Under the pieces are notes generated by a model. The model was not told the DNA's origin and did no database searches. It saw only the letters and a program-made list of their open reading frames with translations. From assembly GCA_020847075.1 (NCBI GenBank), contig JADLCS010000089.1, positions 1-32,855 on the forward strand: DNA of 32,855 bases, read 5' to 3'. The stretch is from Gammaproteobacteria bacterium (GTDB taxonomy: Bacteria; Pseudomonadota; Gammaproteobacteria; SZUA-140). Shown piece after piece: positions 8,787-16,093 of this stretch; within the stretch, counting starts at the first letter, position 1; every line of letters starts with the position of its first letter. A program made the position numbers and the translations under genes.

Positions 8787-9473
8787 ATGAACGACTGCGT
8801 CCGGGCGCTGCACGCCATACAGGCGCGCATCGCCGCCGCCGAACGGCGCTATCACCGACCGCCCGGCGCGGTCGCCCTGCTCGCGGTCTCCAAGGCGCAT
8901 TCCATCGCCGACGTCCGCGCCGTACTCGCCGCGGGCCAGCGGGTGTTCGGGGAGAGCTATCTGCAGGAGGCGGCGGCCAAGATCGCGGCCCTCGCCGGAC
9001 AAGCCGTCGACTGGCACTTCATCGGACCGATCCAGTCGAACAAGACCCGCGGCATCGCCGAACGCTTTTCCTGGGTCCACAGCGTGGACCGGCTCAAGAT
9101 CGCCCAGCGCCTGGATGCGCAGAGACCGGATCATCTGCCCCCCCTCAATATCTGTCTCGAGATCAATGTCAGCGGAGAATCCAGCAAGTCCGGCGTGCCG
9201 CCGGCGGAGGCCGCCGACCTCGCGCGGGAACTGTCCCTCCTGCCGCGGTTGCGTCTGCGCGGCCTGATGGCCATCCCGCCGCCATCCCGCGACCTCGAGA
9301 CCCAGCGCGATCCCTTCCGCCGCCTGCGGGAGTTGCGCGACACCCTGGGCCAGGCCGTCCCCGCGCTCGACACCCTGTCGATGGGGATGACCGATGATCT
9401 GGAGGCCGCCATCGCCGAGGGCTCCACCATGGTCAGGGTCGGCAGCGGGATCTTCGGCCGGCGCGGCGCATGA
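8787..9473 (+). CDS. yggS: YggS-family pyridoxal-phosphate homeostasis protein
   Basis: This single-domain, cytoplasmic PLP-binding protein (fold type III, alanine-racemase-like barrel) buffers vitamin B6 and affects amino-acid pools. The 228 residues include the Schiff-base lysine in LLAVSKAHS (Lys36), VFGESYLQEA, WHFIGPIQSNK, and the phosphate-binding C-terminal segment LSMGMTDDLEAAI followed by VRVGSGIFGRR. It is first in a plus-strand run with proC, yggT and a DUF167 gene, a conserved association in gammaproteobacteria. The 118 bases between it and proC may carry a separate promoter. Confidence 0.95.
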   Translation: MNDCVRALHAIQARIAAAERRYHRPPGAVALLAVSKAHSIADVRAVLAAGQRVFGESYLQEAAAKIAALAGQAVDWHFIGPIQSNKTRGIAERFSWVHSVDRLKIAQRLDAQRPDHLPPLNICLEINVSGESSKSGVPPAEAADLARELSLLPRLRLRGLMAIPPPSRDLETQRDPFRRLRELRDTLGQAVPALDTLSMGMTDDLEAAIAEGSTMVRVGSGIFGRRGA

Positions 9474-9591
9474 CGGGGCGGCCTCCACGCCGGGCCGTTT
9501 CCGCGCGCCATCCGCAGGGACATTTGGCCCGGGATTCGGTTAGACTTACCGGGCCAGGCCATCGACCCGACGATAATTTCACCCATCCCCA

Positions 9592-10422
9592 ATGAATCGA
9601 CAGACCATCGCCTTCATCGGTGCCGGCAACATGGCGCGGAGCCTGATCTGCGGGCTGATCGGCGACGGCTATCCGCCCGCCAGCATCATCGCCACCGACC
9701 CCGACCGGCAGAGACTGCACGACCTGGCAAACGATCTCGGCATCGGGACCGACGCCCGCAACGCGGCCGCGGCCGCGGCGGCCGACGTCACGGTCATCGC
9801 GGTGAAACCCCAGGTGGTCGAGCGCATCGCGGCCGAGATCGGCGCGGCGCTCGGCCCGGGAAAGCTGGTCGTATCGATCGCGGCGGGCATCCGCGTGGAA
9901 TCACTGGCCCGCTGGCTGGGACAGGACACGGCCCTGGTCAGGGCGATGCCGAATACGCCCGCGCTGGTCCAGAGCGCGGCGACGGTGCTGTACGCCAATC
10001 CCCGGGTCAGCGCCGGACAACGCGATATCGCGGAATCGATCCTGCGCGCCGTCGGTCTGACGCTCTGGATCGAGGATGAAGACCTGATGGACGCCGTGAC
10101 GGCCCTGTCCGGCAGCGGTCCGGCCTACTTTTTCTTGGTCATGGAGACCCTGGAGCAGACCGGGCGCAAACTCGGCCTGCCGCCCGCAACGGCGCGCCTG
10201 TTGACGCTGCAGACCGCCTTCGGCGCAGCCAAGATGGCCCTGGAAAGCGGGGTGGACAGCGCCGCCCTGCGCGCCCAGGTCACCTCGCCGGGCGGCACCA
10301 CGGAGCGCGCCATCGGCGTGCTCATGCAGGGCGGGCTCGAGGACCTGTTCGAGCGCGCCCTGAAGGCGGCCCGGGAAAGGTCGATCGAGCTCTCGCGAAT
10401 GCTCGGAGAACCCCATGGATAA
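9592..10422 (+). CDS. proC: pyrroline-5-carboxylate reductase ProC
   Basis: ProC catalyses the last step of proline synthesis, the NAD(P)H-dependent reduction of 1-pyrroline-5-carboxylate. The 276 residues have the Rossmann signature IAFIGAGNMARSL (7-19), VIAVKPQ, VRAMPNTPALV, the substrate-binding segment TALSGSGPAYFF, and the C-terminal dimerisation-domain signature VTSPGGTTERAI. An alanine-rich run at about residues 58-65 comes from a GC repeat (GCGGCC units) and lies in a surface helix. The last eight bases overlap the yggT start. Confidence 0.97.
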   Translation: MNRQTIAFIGAGNMARSLICGLIGDGYPPASIIATDPDRQRLHDLANDLGIGTDARNAAAAAAADVTVIAVKPQVVERIAAEIGAALGPGKLVVSIAAGIRVESLARWLGQDTALVRAMPNTPALVQSAATVLYANPRVSAGQRDIAESILRAVGLTLWIEDEDLMDAVTALSGSGPAYFFLVMETLEQTGRKLGLPPATARLLTLQTAFGAAKMALESGVDSAALRAQVTSPGGTTERAIGVLMQGGLEDLFERALKAARERSIELSRMLGEPHG

Positions 10423-10996
10423 TCCCTATCTGTCCACCGCGTCGGCCTTCCTGATCGATACCGTATTCGGGCTTTATATATTGCTGGTCCTGCTGCGCTT
10501 CCTGCTGCAGTTCGCCCGCGCCGATTTCTACAACCCCATCTGCCAGTTCCTGGTCAAGGCGACGAATCCGCCGCTCCGGCCCCTGCGCCGCGTCATTCCC
10601 GGGTTGTGGAAGATCGACCTGGCCTCGATCGTCCTCCTGCTCGCCCTGCAGATGTGCGCCCTCTGGCTGATCGATCTGGCGGGCGGGCGTTCCCCGTCGA
10701 TCGCGGGCCTGTTCGTGCTGTCCGTGGCCGCGCTGCTCGCGCTGACCCTCAACACCTTCCTGATCGCCATCCTGATCCAGGTCGTCCTGAGCTGGGTCGG
10801 TCCCGGTACGCGCAACCCCCTGTCCTCCATCCTGTACAGCCTGAACGAACCGCTGCTGGGTCCGGCGCGCAGGATACTGCCCTCCATGCCGGGCATCGAT
10901 TTTTCACCGCTCCTCGTCCTGGTCGCGCTGCAACTGCTCAAGATCCTGATCGTGGGCCCGCTCAGCGATCTGGGCAGGGCCCTGGCCTACGGATGA
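10415..10996 (+). CDS. yggT: YggT-family integral membrane protein
   Basis: The 193-residue inner-membrane protein consists of two copies of the YGGT domain. Each has two hydrophobic helices joined by a short basic loop (repeat 1 about 8-90 with NPICQFLVKATNPPLRPLRR; repeat 2 about 100-190 with NPLSSILYSLNEPLLGPARR). In E. coli and relatives the family is linked to osmotic tolerance, and in other bacteria YGGT proteins relate to division or photosystem assembly, so its precise role here is unknown. Its start overlaps proC, indicating co-translation. Confidence 0.93.
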   Translation: MDNPYLSTASAFLIDTVFGLYILLVLLRFLLQFARADFYNPICQFLVKATNPPLRPLRRVIPGLWKIDLASIVLLLALQMCALWLIDLAGGRSPSIAGLFVLSVAALLALTLNTFLIAILIQVVLSWVGPGTRNPLSSILYSLNEPLLGPARRILPSMPGIDFSPLLVLVALQLLKILIVGPLSDLGRALAYG

Positions 10997-11033
10997 TTCG
11001 CGCCCGCCGCGGGGCGCGCGCGGCGTCTCGCCC

Positions 11034-11330
11034 ATGAAGTCCACCGCCGCCTGTTCCTGGAACGGCGACCGGCTCACGCTCAACGTGCGGGTACAGCCGC
11101 GGGCGAGCAAGGACGAAATCGTGGGGATTCAGGCAAACCGGCTCAAGATCCGGATCACCGCACCGCCGGTGGACGGCAAGGCGAACGCGCACCTGATCCA
11201 GTACCTCGCCCGGGTATTCGACGTCCCGAAAACGCAGATCTCGCTGCTCGGAGGTGAGAGCGGACGCGAAAAACGCCTGCTGATCGTCTCTCCCGCCCGG
11301 CTGCCGCCGCAGGTCTCCCCACCGACGTGA
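11034..11330 (+). CDS. DUF167 (YggU-family) protein
   Basis: The small cytoplasmic protein of 98 residues carries the DUF167 signature: LNVRVQPRASKDEIVG at 16-31, the conserved ITAPPVDGKANAHLI at 41-55, and a final basic segment SGREKRLLI. The biochemical function of the family is unknown. It closes the yggS-proC-yggT run as in many gammaproteobacteria, and a long inverted repeat follows the stop codon. Confidence 0.93.
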   Translation: MKSTAACSWNGDRLTLNVRVQPRASKDEIVGIQANRLKIRITAPPVDGKANAHLIQYLARVFDVPKTQISLLGGESGREKRLLIVSPARLPPQVSPPT

Positions 11331-11332
11331 CG

Positions 11333-11369
11333 GGTTTCACGGAACCGGGCCCGGCCCCGCCGTGAAACC
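11333..11369 (+). terminator. long inverted repeat after the yggT-DUF167 operon
   Basis: A perfect ten-base stem (GGTTTCACGG at 11333-11342 with CCGTGAAACC at 11360-11369) encloses a GC-rich loop that contains its own CCGGGCCCGG palindrome. It starts three bases after the DUF167 stop. No T-run follows directly, so it is either an imperfect terminator or an RNA-stabilising structure at the 3' end of the operon. Confidence 0.45.
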
Positions 11370-11552
11370 GCCCGCAAAAAACCCAATGGGGCTTTATCTT
11401 GCGCACCATCTGCCGATACGGGGTATTCATGGCAGATGGCGCCGCCCGGCCTTTCCGGCACGGCAGAGGGAAAAATATTCAAAAAACCTCCGCCCATTCC
11501 GATAACTAGTGGACACCGTAAACACCCGAGCAGCATTTGGACCAAGGAACCC

Positions 11553-13574
11553 ATGTCGATCAACGCGATGGAGATAAACCAGGGACAGGAGCAGGACCGC
11601 TTCAGAGACCAGATGCAGGCCTTCGCCGACTGGAAGGCGGATCTGACGAGGCTTATCAGGGACTTCCAGGACTGGCTGGGGCAGCATCAGCTCAACAGCC
11701 CGGAAATCGACCTGCGCGTCTATGATGCCCTGCGCGCGCTCGAGTCCGACCAGCTCAACATCGCCTTCGTCGCCGAATTCTCGCGCGGCAAGACCGAGCT
11801 GATCAATGCGATCTTCTTCGCCGATTTCGGCCGGCGCCTGCTGCCGTCCGAGGCCGGGCGCACCACCATGTGCCCGACCGAGCTGTTCTACGACCGCAGC
11901 AGCGGGAACTCCTACATCAAACTGCTGCCCATCGAGACGCGCCTCAGCGACGTCAGCCTGTCAGATCTCAAGAACGAAGACAGCTACTGGACCACCCTCC
12001 CGCTCAATGTCGACTCGCCGGACCAGATGGCGCAGACCTTCCACGAGGTCGTGAAAACGAAGCGCGTCCCACTGGAGGACGCCGAGAAGCTCGGCCTTTA
12101 CGTCGATGAACTGACCAACGGAGAGCAGGAAGGCAACCGCCGCGTCAAGCCCCAGACCGTGGAGATCCCGGTCTGGCGTCATGCCCTGATCAGCTTTCCG
12201 CACCCCCTGCTGCAACAGGGGCTGGTCATTCTGGATACCCCCGGCCTGAACGCCCTGGGCAGCGAACCCGAGCTGACCATCAACATGCTCCCGAGCGCGC
12301 AGGCCGTGCTGTTCGTGCTGTCCGCGGATACCGGCGTGACCAAGAGCGACCTCGATGTATGGCAGAACTACATCATGGCCTACCGGAACAAGGGACAGAA
12401 GGGCCTGGTCGCGGTGCTCAACAAGATCGACACGCTGTGGGACGAGATGAAAAGGCCGGATCAGGTCGAGGCGACGATCAGCGAACAGTGCCGCAGCAGC
12501 GCGGAACTGCTCGGCATCGATTCCGGCAACGTCTTCCCGATCTCGGCCCACAAGGCGCTGGTGGCCAAGATACGCGGCAACACGGAGCTGCTCGAGAAAA
12601 GTAATCTGCCCGCGCTCGAATCGCTGCTCGGCAATGAAATCCTCCCGGACAGACAACGGGTGATCCGGGACAATATCGTCGCCAGACTCGGCCGCTCCAT
12701 GGACGATATCTACGCCCCGCTGACCGCTCAGCTCGACGACCTCAGCAGCCGCATCAACGAACTGCAGGCGATGCGCGGCAACAACGAGGATATCGTACAG
12801 CAGCTCCTGCAGAAGGCGAAGGAAAAGAAGGATTCCTACTACGAGAGCGTGAAGACGTTTCAATTGAGCCGAAAAAAACTCGCGCTGCAGGCCAAGATCA
12901 TGTTCAACACGCTGGACATCGAATCGATCGACAAGATCATCGACAAGAGCCGCAAGGATATGGCGGGCAGCTGGACCACGGCGGGCATGAAGAACGGCAT
13001 GGCGATATTCTTCGACAGCATGCGCGACGCGATGCAGATCGTGAGCCGTCAGTCCGAGGAGACCTTCAAGCTGGTGCAGGCGATCTACAAGAAATTCCAC
13101 GATGAATACGGGCTGCGGGTAAGCTCGCCGCGGCTGTTTCCGACCAAGAAGTACACCGACGAACTCGACCTGCTCTACCTGAAGGCCGAGGAATTCCGCA
13201 ACAGCCCGGTCACTACCATGTCCGAGCAGAGCTTCGTGGTGAAAAAATTCTTCATCTCGCTGGTCAGCCACGCGCGCAATACCTTCATCCAGGCGAGCAA
13301 GGAAGCGGATACCTGGCTGAAGGAACTGGTCAACCCGCTGGTCAACCAGATCCAGGAAAAACGCAACAGCATCGAGCAGCACATGAAGACCCTCAGCAAG
13401 ATCAGGGAATCGAAGAACAATCTCGAATCCCAGTTGAAGGAGCTGACGACCGCCAAGGCGATCCTGGTCGAACAGACCAGCGCCCTGAAGAAGATGACGG
13501 AGAACCTCAGGCGCTGCATGCCGCCGGAGCCCGGGCCGCGGCCAGCCGGCGAACCGCTCAACCCGCCGGACTGA
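11553..13574 (+). CDS. dynamin-family large GTPase
   Basis: The 673-residue product is a bacterial dynamin-like protein. Its G domain shows G1 AEFSRGKTE (Lys80, Thr81), G2 around TTMCPTE (104-110), G3 ILDTPGLN (226-233) and G4 VLNKIDT (288-294). A long helical stalk follows, with coiled-coil segments around residues 435-480 and 600-660. No clear transmembrane segment is visible, so membrane contact would be peripheral. Bacterial dynamins remodel membranes, and some act in stress or phage defence; which applies here is unknown. The frame is open back to 11436, but the ATG at 11553 has AAGGA five bases upstream and is preferred. It stands alone, with a microprotein gene downstream in the same direction. 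Confidence 0.9.
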   Translation: MSINAMEINQGQEQDRFRDQMQAFADWKADLTRLIRDFQDWLGQHQLNSPEIDLRVYDALRALESDQLNIAFVAEFSRGKTELINAIFFADFGRRLLPSEAGRTTMCPTELFYDRSSGNSYIKLLPIETRLSDVSLSDLKNEDSYWTTLPLNVDSPDQMAQTFHEVVKTKRVPLEDAEKLGLYVDELTNGEQEGNRRVKPQTVEIPVWRHALISFPHPLLQQGLVILDTPGLNALGSEPELTINMLPSAQAVLFVLSADTGVTKSDLDVWQNYIMAYRNKGQKGLVAVLNKIDTLWDEMKRPDQVEATISEQCRSSAELLGIDSGNVFPISAHKALVAKIRGNTELLEKSNLPALESLLGNEILPDRQRVIRDNIVARLGRSMDDIYAPLTAQLDDLSSRINELQAMRGNNEDIVQQLLQKAKEKKDSYYESVKTFQLSRKKLALQAKIMFNTLDIESIDKIIDKSRKDMAGSWTTAGMKNGMAIFFDSMRDAMQIVSRQSEETFKLVQAIYKKFHDEYGLRVSSPRLFPTKKYTDELDLLYLKAEEFRNSPVTTMSEQSFVVKKFFISLVSHARNTFIQASKEADTWLKELVNPLVNQIQEKRNSIEQHMKTLSKIRESKNNLESQLKELTTAKAILVEQTSALKKMTENLRRCMPPEPGPRPAGEPLNPPD

Positions 13575-13646
13575 TCCCCCAGGATTACTTATTGTTATTT
13601 CAGGTAATTGTCGATCGACCCGAGGCCATCCGCCCCCCTCCCCGGC

Positions 13647-13675
13647 TTGCATCCCCGGTCGCTATCCGCTAGACT
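13647..13675 (+). promoter_or_regulatory. candidate sigma70 promoter of the 35-residue microprotein gene
   Basis: TTGCAT (13647-13652) and TAGACT (13670-13675) are separated by 17 bases and lie about 60 bases upstream of the microprotein start, in a non-coding gap after the dynamin gene. A competing TTGATC/TATTCG pair with 16-base spacing starts at 13686. Both are matches by eye only. Confidence 0.35.
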
Positions 13676-13735
13676 CCGTTTCAGTTTGATCGTTGAAAAA
13701 TTTACGATATTCGATCCAGAGGGGAGGAATGGAAC

Positions 13736-13843
13736 ATGTGGCCCAGCATCATTGTCCCGATCGTCATCTTTTTCGGCCTGACCGTATTTGCCAGCAGCTC
13801 CATCAGCGGAGTCGCCACCAAGAGCCTGCACAATAGAAAGTAA
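13736..13843 (+). CDS. 35-residue single-helix membrane microprotein
   Basis: The short reading frame is too small for most gene finders but has a near-perfect ribosome site (GGGGAGGAA, eight bases before the ATG), a plausible promoter upstream and a strong terminator downstream. The product starts MWPSIIVPIVIFFGLTVF, one hydrophobic helix, followed by a small polar and basic tail ending in HNRK; the charge bias suggests a cytoplasmic C-terminus. I do not recognise a family. Size and topology resemble the tiny accessory subunits of respiratory oxidases (CcoM, CydX or CcoQ type), and more such peptides are encoded in the oxidase region further right, but the function is inferred from size only. 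Confidence 0.7.
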   Translation: MWPSIIVPIVIFFGLTVFASSSISGVATKSLHNRK

Positions 13844-13874
13844 CTCGGGTCTCAGACCAGGGTTGCTTCAAGAC

Positions 13875-13902
13875 AAAGCCCGGCCCCACGTCGGGCTTTT
13901 TT
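13875..13902 (+). terminator. Rho-independent terminator after the microprotein gene
   Basis: AAAGCCCG (13875-13882) pairs with CGGGCTTT (13892-13899) around a nine-base loop, and the T-run continues to 13902. It ends transcription of the 35-residue microprotein gene, and of any dynamin read-through, before the CcoN-like gene. Confidence 0.85.
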
Positions 13903-13937
13903 CTGTCGATTCACTTCGATCCTGAGCCATTGGCACG

Positions 13938-14474
13938 ATGAAGCCCGGTACCACACCGCCGCCGGACATGAAGGCGCTGCTCAAATATCTGATCGCCTCG
14001 GCCACCTTCTTTTTCATCGGCACCGTCCATGGGGTGATCCAGGTCATCCCTTCCGTGCGCGCGTGGTTGGACTCCATCGGGAGTCCCTACGGCGGTCCTG
14101 GCCACATGATCGACCCGCTCGCCCATGCCCACATCAACGTCGTGGGCGGCGTCGTGCTGCTCTGCATGGCGGTCACCTACTACATGTTCGCGACGATCTC
14201 GGGGCGGCCGATCTATTCATACCGCCTCGTGAATCACTCCTTCTGGTGGACCACGATAGGCGTCAGCGGTTTCTATTCCTCCCTGCTGTTCTTCGGCATC
14301 GTGGAGGGTCATTACCTGCTCGCGCACGATTCCGAGGCCATGGAGAGGGTTCATCACGTTTATGGCCCCACCATCGCCACGGTAGCGACCGTGATGGGGA
14401 TGGGGTTCTGGATCTTCTTCGCCAATATCTTCATGACGATCAGAAAATTCTATTCCCGGCGGCATGACGCCTGA
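13938..14474 (+). CDS. short four-helix CcoN-like (heme-copper oxidase subunit I-related) protein
   Basis: The 178-residue membrane protein resembles only the C-terminal helices of cbb3 oxidase subunit CcoN. After a first helix (about 13-37) comes DPLAHAHINVVGG, where His63 and His65 match the His-x-His pair that binds the two b-type hemes in CcoN. It continues with YYMFATISGRPIYSYRL, a helix with HSFWW, and a last helix ending in NIFMTIRKF. The helices that would carry the CuB ligands are absent, so it cannot be an oxidase on its own. It may bind heme b and pass electrons, or be a structural partner. No good ribosome site precedes the ATG; Met11 is an alternative start. Its end overlaps the next gene by 11 bases. 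A related protein is encoded at 28979-29497. Confidence 0.75.
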   Translation: MKPGTTPPPDMKALLKYLIASATFFFIGTVHGVIQVIPSVRAWLDSIGSPYGGPGHMIDPLAHAHINVVGGVVLLCMAVTYYMFATISGRPIYSYRLVNHSFWWTTIGVSGFYSSLLFFGIVEGHYLLAHDSEAMERVHHVYGPTIATVATVMGMGFWIFFANIFMTIRKFYSRRHDA

Positions 14475-14988
14475 CTGCAGTTGCCCGGCCTCCTATCCCG
14501 CCTGGCACGGACAGGATATCGACCTCGGCGGCTATCGCACGCACACCCTGCCGATCCCCACGCTCATGCATATGCCACTGAGCTACGAGATCTATCTGCA
14601 GCGCCAGCAGCACGCACTGGAACAATTGCACCTCGGCGAAATCTGGCCCGGCCTCGCGCTGACGCGGACGGGTTTCCTGCGCGGCAGCATCACGCGGCTG
14701 CTGGAGGATGCCCCGTCGCTGTCCCGCCATGTCGGATACCTTCCCCGCCCCTTCCAGGTGCGGGCGCATCTCCACCAGGGAAACGTCGGGACCATCCGGC
14801 AGACGGTCCGCGACATGCAGGGTCTGCTGCTCGACACAGGGTGCATGCCGAAGGAACTGTATCTGTGCTATCTGACCTGTCCACGCTGCGCCGACGCGCG
14901 GGGCGGGGAGAAGATTCTGCTCCTGCGTCACTGGCTCAGGAGCGAACTGCTCACGAAACGGCGCGCCGCCGAGGCGGCGCGCAAATGA
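14464..14988 (+). CDS. conserved-looking cytoplasmic protein of unknown function
   Basis: The 174-residue soluble protein has no signal peptide or helix spanning the membrane. It has a Cys pair near the N-terminus (DCSCP), a His- and Met-containing segment TLPIPTLMHMPLSYEIYLQR, a basic region with TRTGFLRGSITRLLE and a CPRC motif at about 139-142, which could bind a metal. I do not recognise the family. It overlaps the half-CcoN gene and is very likely co-expressed with it, so a role in maturation or regulation of that protein is possible. It converges on the FixH-like lipoprotein gene with ten bases between stops; a GC-rich nine-base-pair hairpin lies inside its last codons. Confidence 0.65.
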   Translation: MTPDCSCPASYPAWHGQDIDLGGYRTHTLPIPTLMHMPLSYEIYLQRQQHALEQLHLGEIWPGLALTRTGFLRGSITRLLEDAPSLSRHVGYLPRPFQVRAHLHQGNVGTIRQTVRDMQGLLLDTGCMPKELYLCYLTCPRCADARGGEKILLLRHWLRSELLTKRRAAEAARK

Positions 14989-14998
14989 TCTGAACCGC

Positions 14999-15376
14999 CT
15001 ATTCGACCCGCAAGGGAAACTCCAGCACGGCATCCTCCCCGCCACGCTGCAGCTTCACGTATACGATCTGTTCGCCCGCGCCCAGAGGCAAGGCCTTGCG
15101 GTAGACGCCGCTCTCACCGTCCTGAATCGCCTGACGCCAGTCGTCGTGCGCGCCGGCGCGCAGCATGACCCTCATGTTCCAGGCCGGTTTTCCGTTGGCC
15201 TCGGTCCCGATCACCAGGAATTCGTTCATGCCGACCCGGGGCGGGATGGGACGGCTCTCGATCCTGACGACGGTCTTTCCCCATGACTGCGGCGGCGGTC
15301 CGGCCACGTCACCCCCGCGCCCACAGGCGGCCATCATCACGAACATCAGCGCGAGCCATGCGCGGCGCGACATCAT
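14999..15376 (-). CDS. FixH/YtkA-like lipoprotein
   Basis: The 125-residue exported protein has a lipoprotein-like N-terminus (MFVMMAACGRGG, Cys18 as the likely lipidation site). The remainder is a small beta-sandwich-like domain (PIPPRVGMNEFLV, WNMRVML, ESGVYRKALPLGAGEQ) that resembles the FixH/YtkA fold, in which FixH assists cbb3 oxidase maturation. That reading is supported by CcoG three genes upstream. The frame is open back to 15613, but the ATG at 15376 overlaps the stop of the preceding cytochrome gene (ATGA) and follows a GGAGG-type ribosome site. It is the last gene of the ccoG operon. Confidence in the family is moderate. Confidence 0.65.
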   Translation of the reverse strand: MMSRRAWLALMFVMMAACGRGGDVAGPPPQSWGKTVVRIESRPIPPRVGMNEFLVIGTEANGKPAWNMRVMLRAGAHDDWRQAIQDGESGVYRKALPLGAGEQIVYVKLQRGGEDAVLEFPLRVE

Positions 15377-15669
15377 TTCTCCCCTCCCTCCAGGTAAGCG
15401 ATGAGTCCGGCCATTTCCCCGGCGGGAATGGACGGCATCCCGGCCCGGAGGCGATGCTCCTGCATGCGGGCGACGACGGCCGCCCATTCCCCCGGGGCTC
15501 GGGCCTGCGGGCGCGGAGGTACATGGCAGCCAGCGCAATAGACGGAAACGAGGGCGTGGCCCGGAGTGACGCCGGATACCGGCTCGACCGCGGAGGAGGA
15601 TCCGCGCGAGCACGCGCCCGTCAGCACCGATGCGGCGATCAGCAGGCTAATGACCGGGATCCTTGTCAT
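15373..15669 (-). CDS. small monoheme c-type cytochrome, probably membrane-anchored
   Basis: The 98-residue product has a hydrophobic N-terminal signal ending LTGACS (possible lipid attachment at Cys20, although the residue at -3 is atypical). One heme c site, CAGCH (45-49), is followed by a probable axial methionine in AGMPSIP (Met78) and a final helix GLIAYLEG. This is the minimal fold of a periplasmic class I cytochrome c that carries electrons to an oxidase. Its ATG lies inside the end of the upstream gene (23-base overlap), and its stop overlaps the FixH-like start, so the three are co-translated with ccoG. Confidence 0.85.
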   Translation of the reverse strand: MTRIPVISLLIAASVLTGACSRGSSSAVEPVSGVTPGHALVSVYCAGCHVPPRPQARAPGEWAAVVARMQEHRLRAGMPSIPAGEMAGLIAYLEGGEK

Positions 15670-16093
15670 GGCCCTGTCCGTCGGCCTGCCCGGAGTCGTC
15701 TTCCTCATCGCCGTCGAGGCGTCCGCCCAGGTGACTGCCGTACAAGCGCACCATGAAATACACGAAGGTAGCCGCAACGGCGATGTAGACCAGGGCGATG
15801 ACGAATCCCCAGTTGAACCAGCTGCGTTCATAACCGGGACGGTCGCCCCAGAAGGGAAAACTGAGGCCGACGGCGACCAGCAGAACCACCAGTATGACGG
15901 CGATGAACCACACCGGGACGTTCTTCTGGGATTCGGGGATCTTGTTGACCAGTTCCCAGTCCTCCAGTCCGCGCTTGGCCAGCCGCTCCTCTTCGGAGGC
16001 ATAACCGAAGTGGTCTTTCGGCCGCCGTCCCCACTCGCTGTGCACGGCGCCGAGTTCGGTCTTGTCGCCGGAGGGTGTGTGTTCGTCAGCCAT
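15647..16093 (-). CDS. two-helix membrane protein with a CcoP N-terminus-like segment
   Basis: The 148-residue protein has a charged cytoplasmic N-terminus (1-55), a first helix (60-80) ending in FPFWGDRPG, a second helix (93-117) and an acidic tail. The stretch KIPESQKNVPVWFIAVILV up to the FPFWG motif resembles both the N-terminal anchor of CcoP and the equivalent stretch (FPLWGQRP) of the heme-less CcoP-like protein at 23748-24416. No heme motif is present. I chose the ATG at 16093, which overlaps the end of ccoG by eight bases, over the extension to 16150. The context suggests a role with the oxidase or in its assembly. Confidence 0.65.
   Translation of the reverse strand: MADEHTPSGDKTELGAVHSEWGRRPKDHFGYASEEERLAKRGLEDWELVNKIPESQKNVPVWFIAVILVVLLVAVGLSFPFWGDRPGYERSWFNWGFVIALVYIAVAATFVYFMVRLYGSHLGGRLDGDEEDDSGQADGQGHDKDPGH

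Noticed and set aside
11961-13652. 563-codon minus-strand frame opposite the dynamin gene
   Set aside because: The plus strand carries all G motifs of a dynamin; the opposite frame has no recognisable motif.
14961-14982. GC-rich nine-base-pair hairpin at the end of the 174-residue protein gene
   Set aside because: It lies inside the coding sequence and has no T-run; it may result from the repeated Ala/Arg codons.
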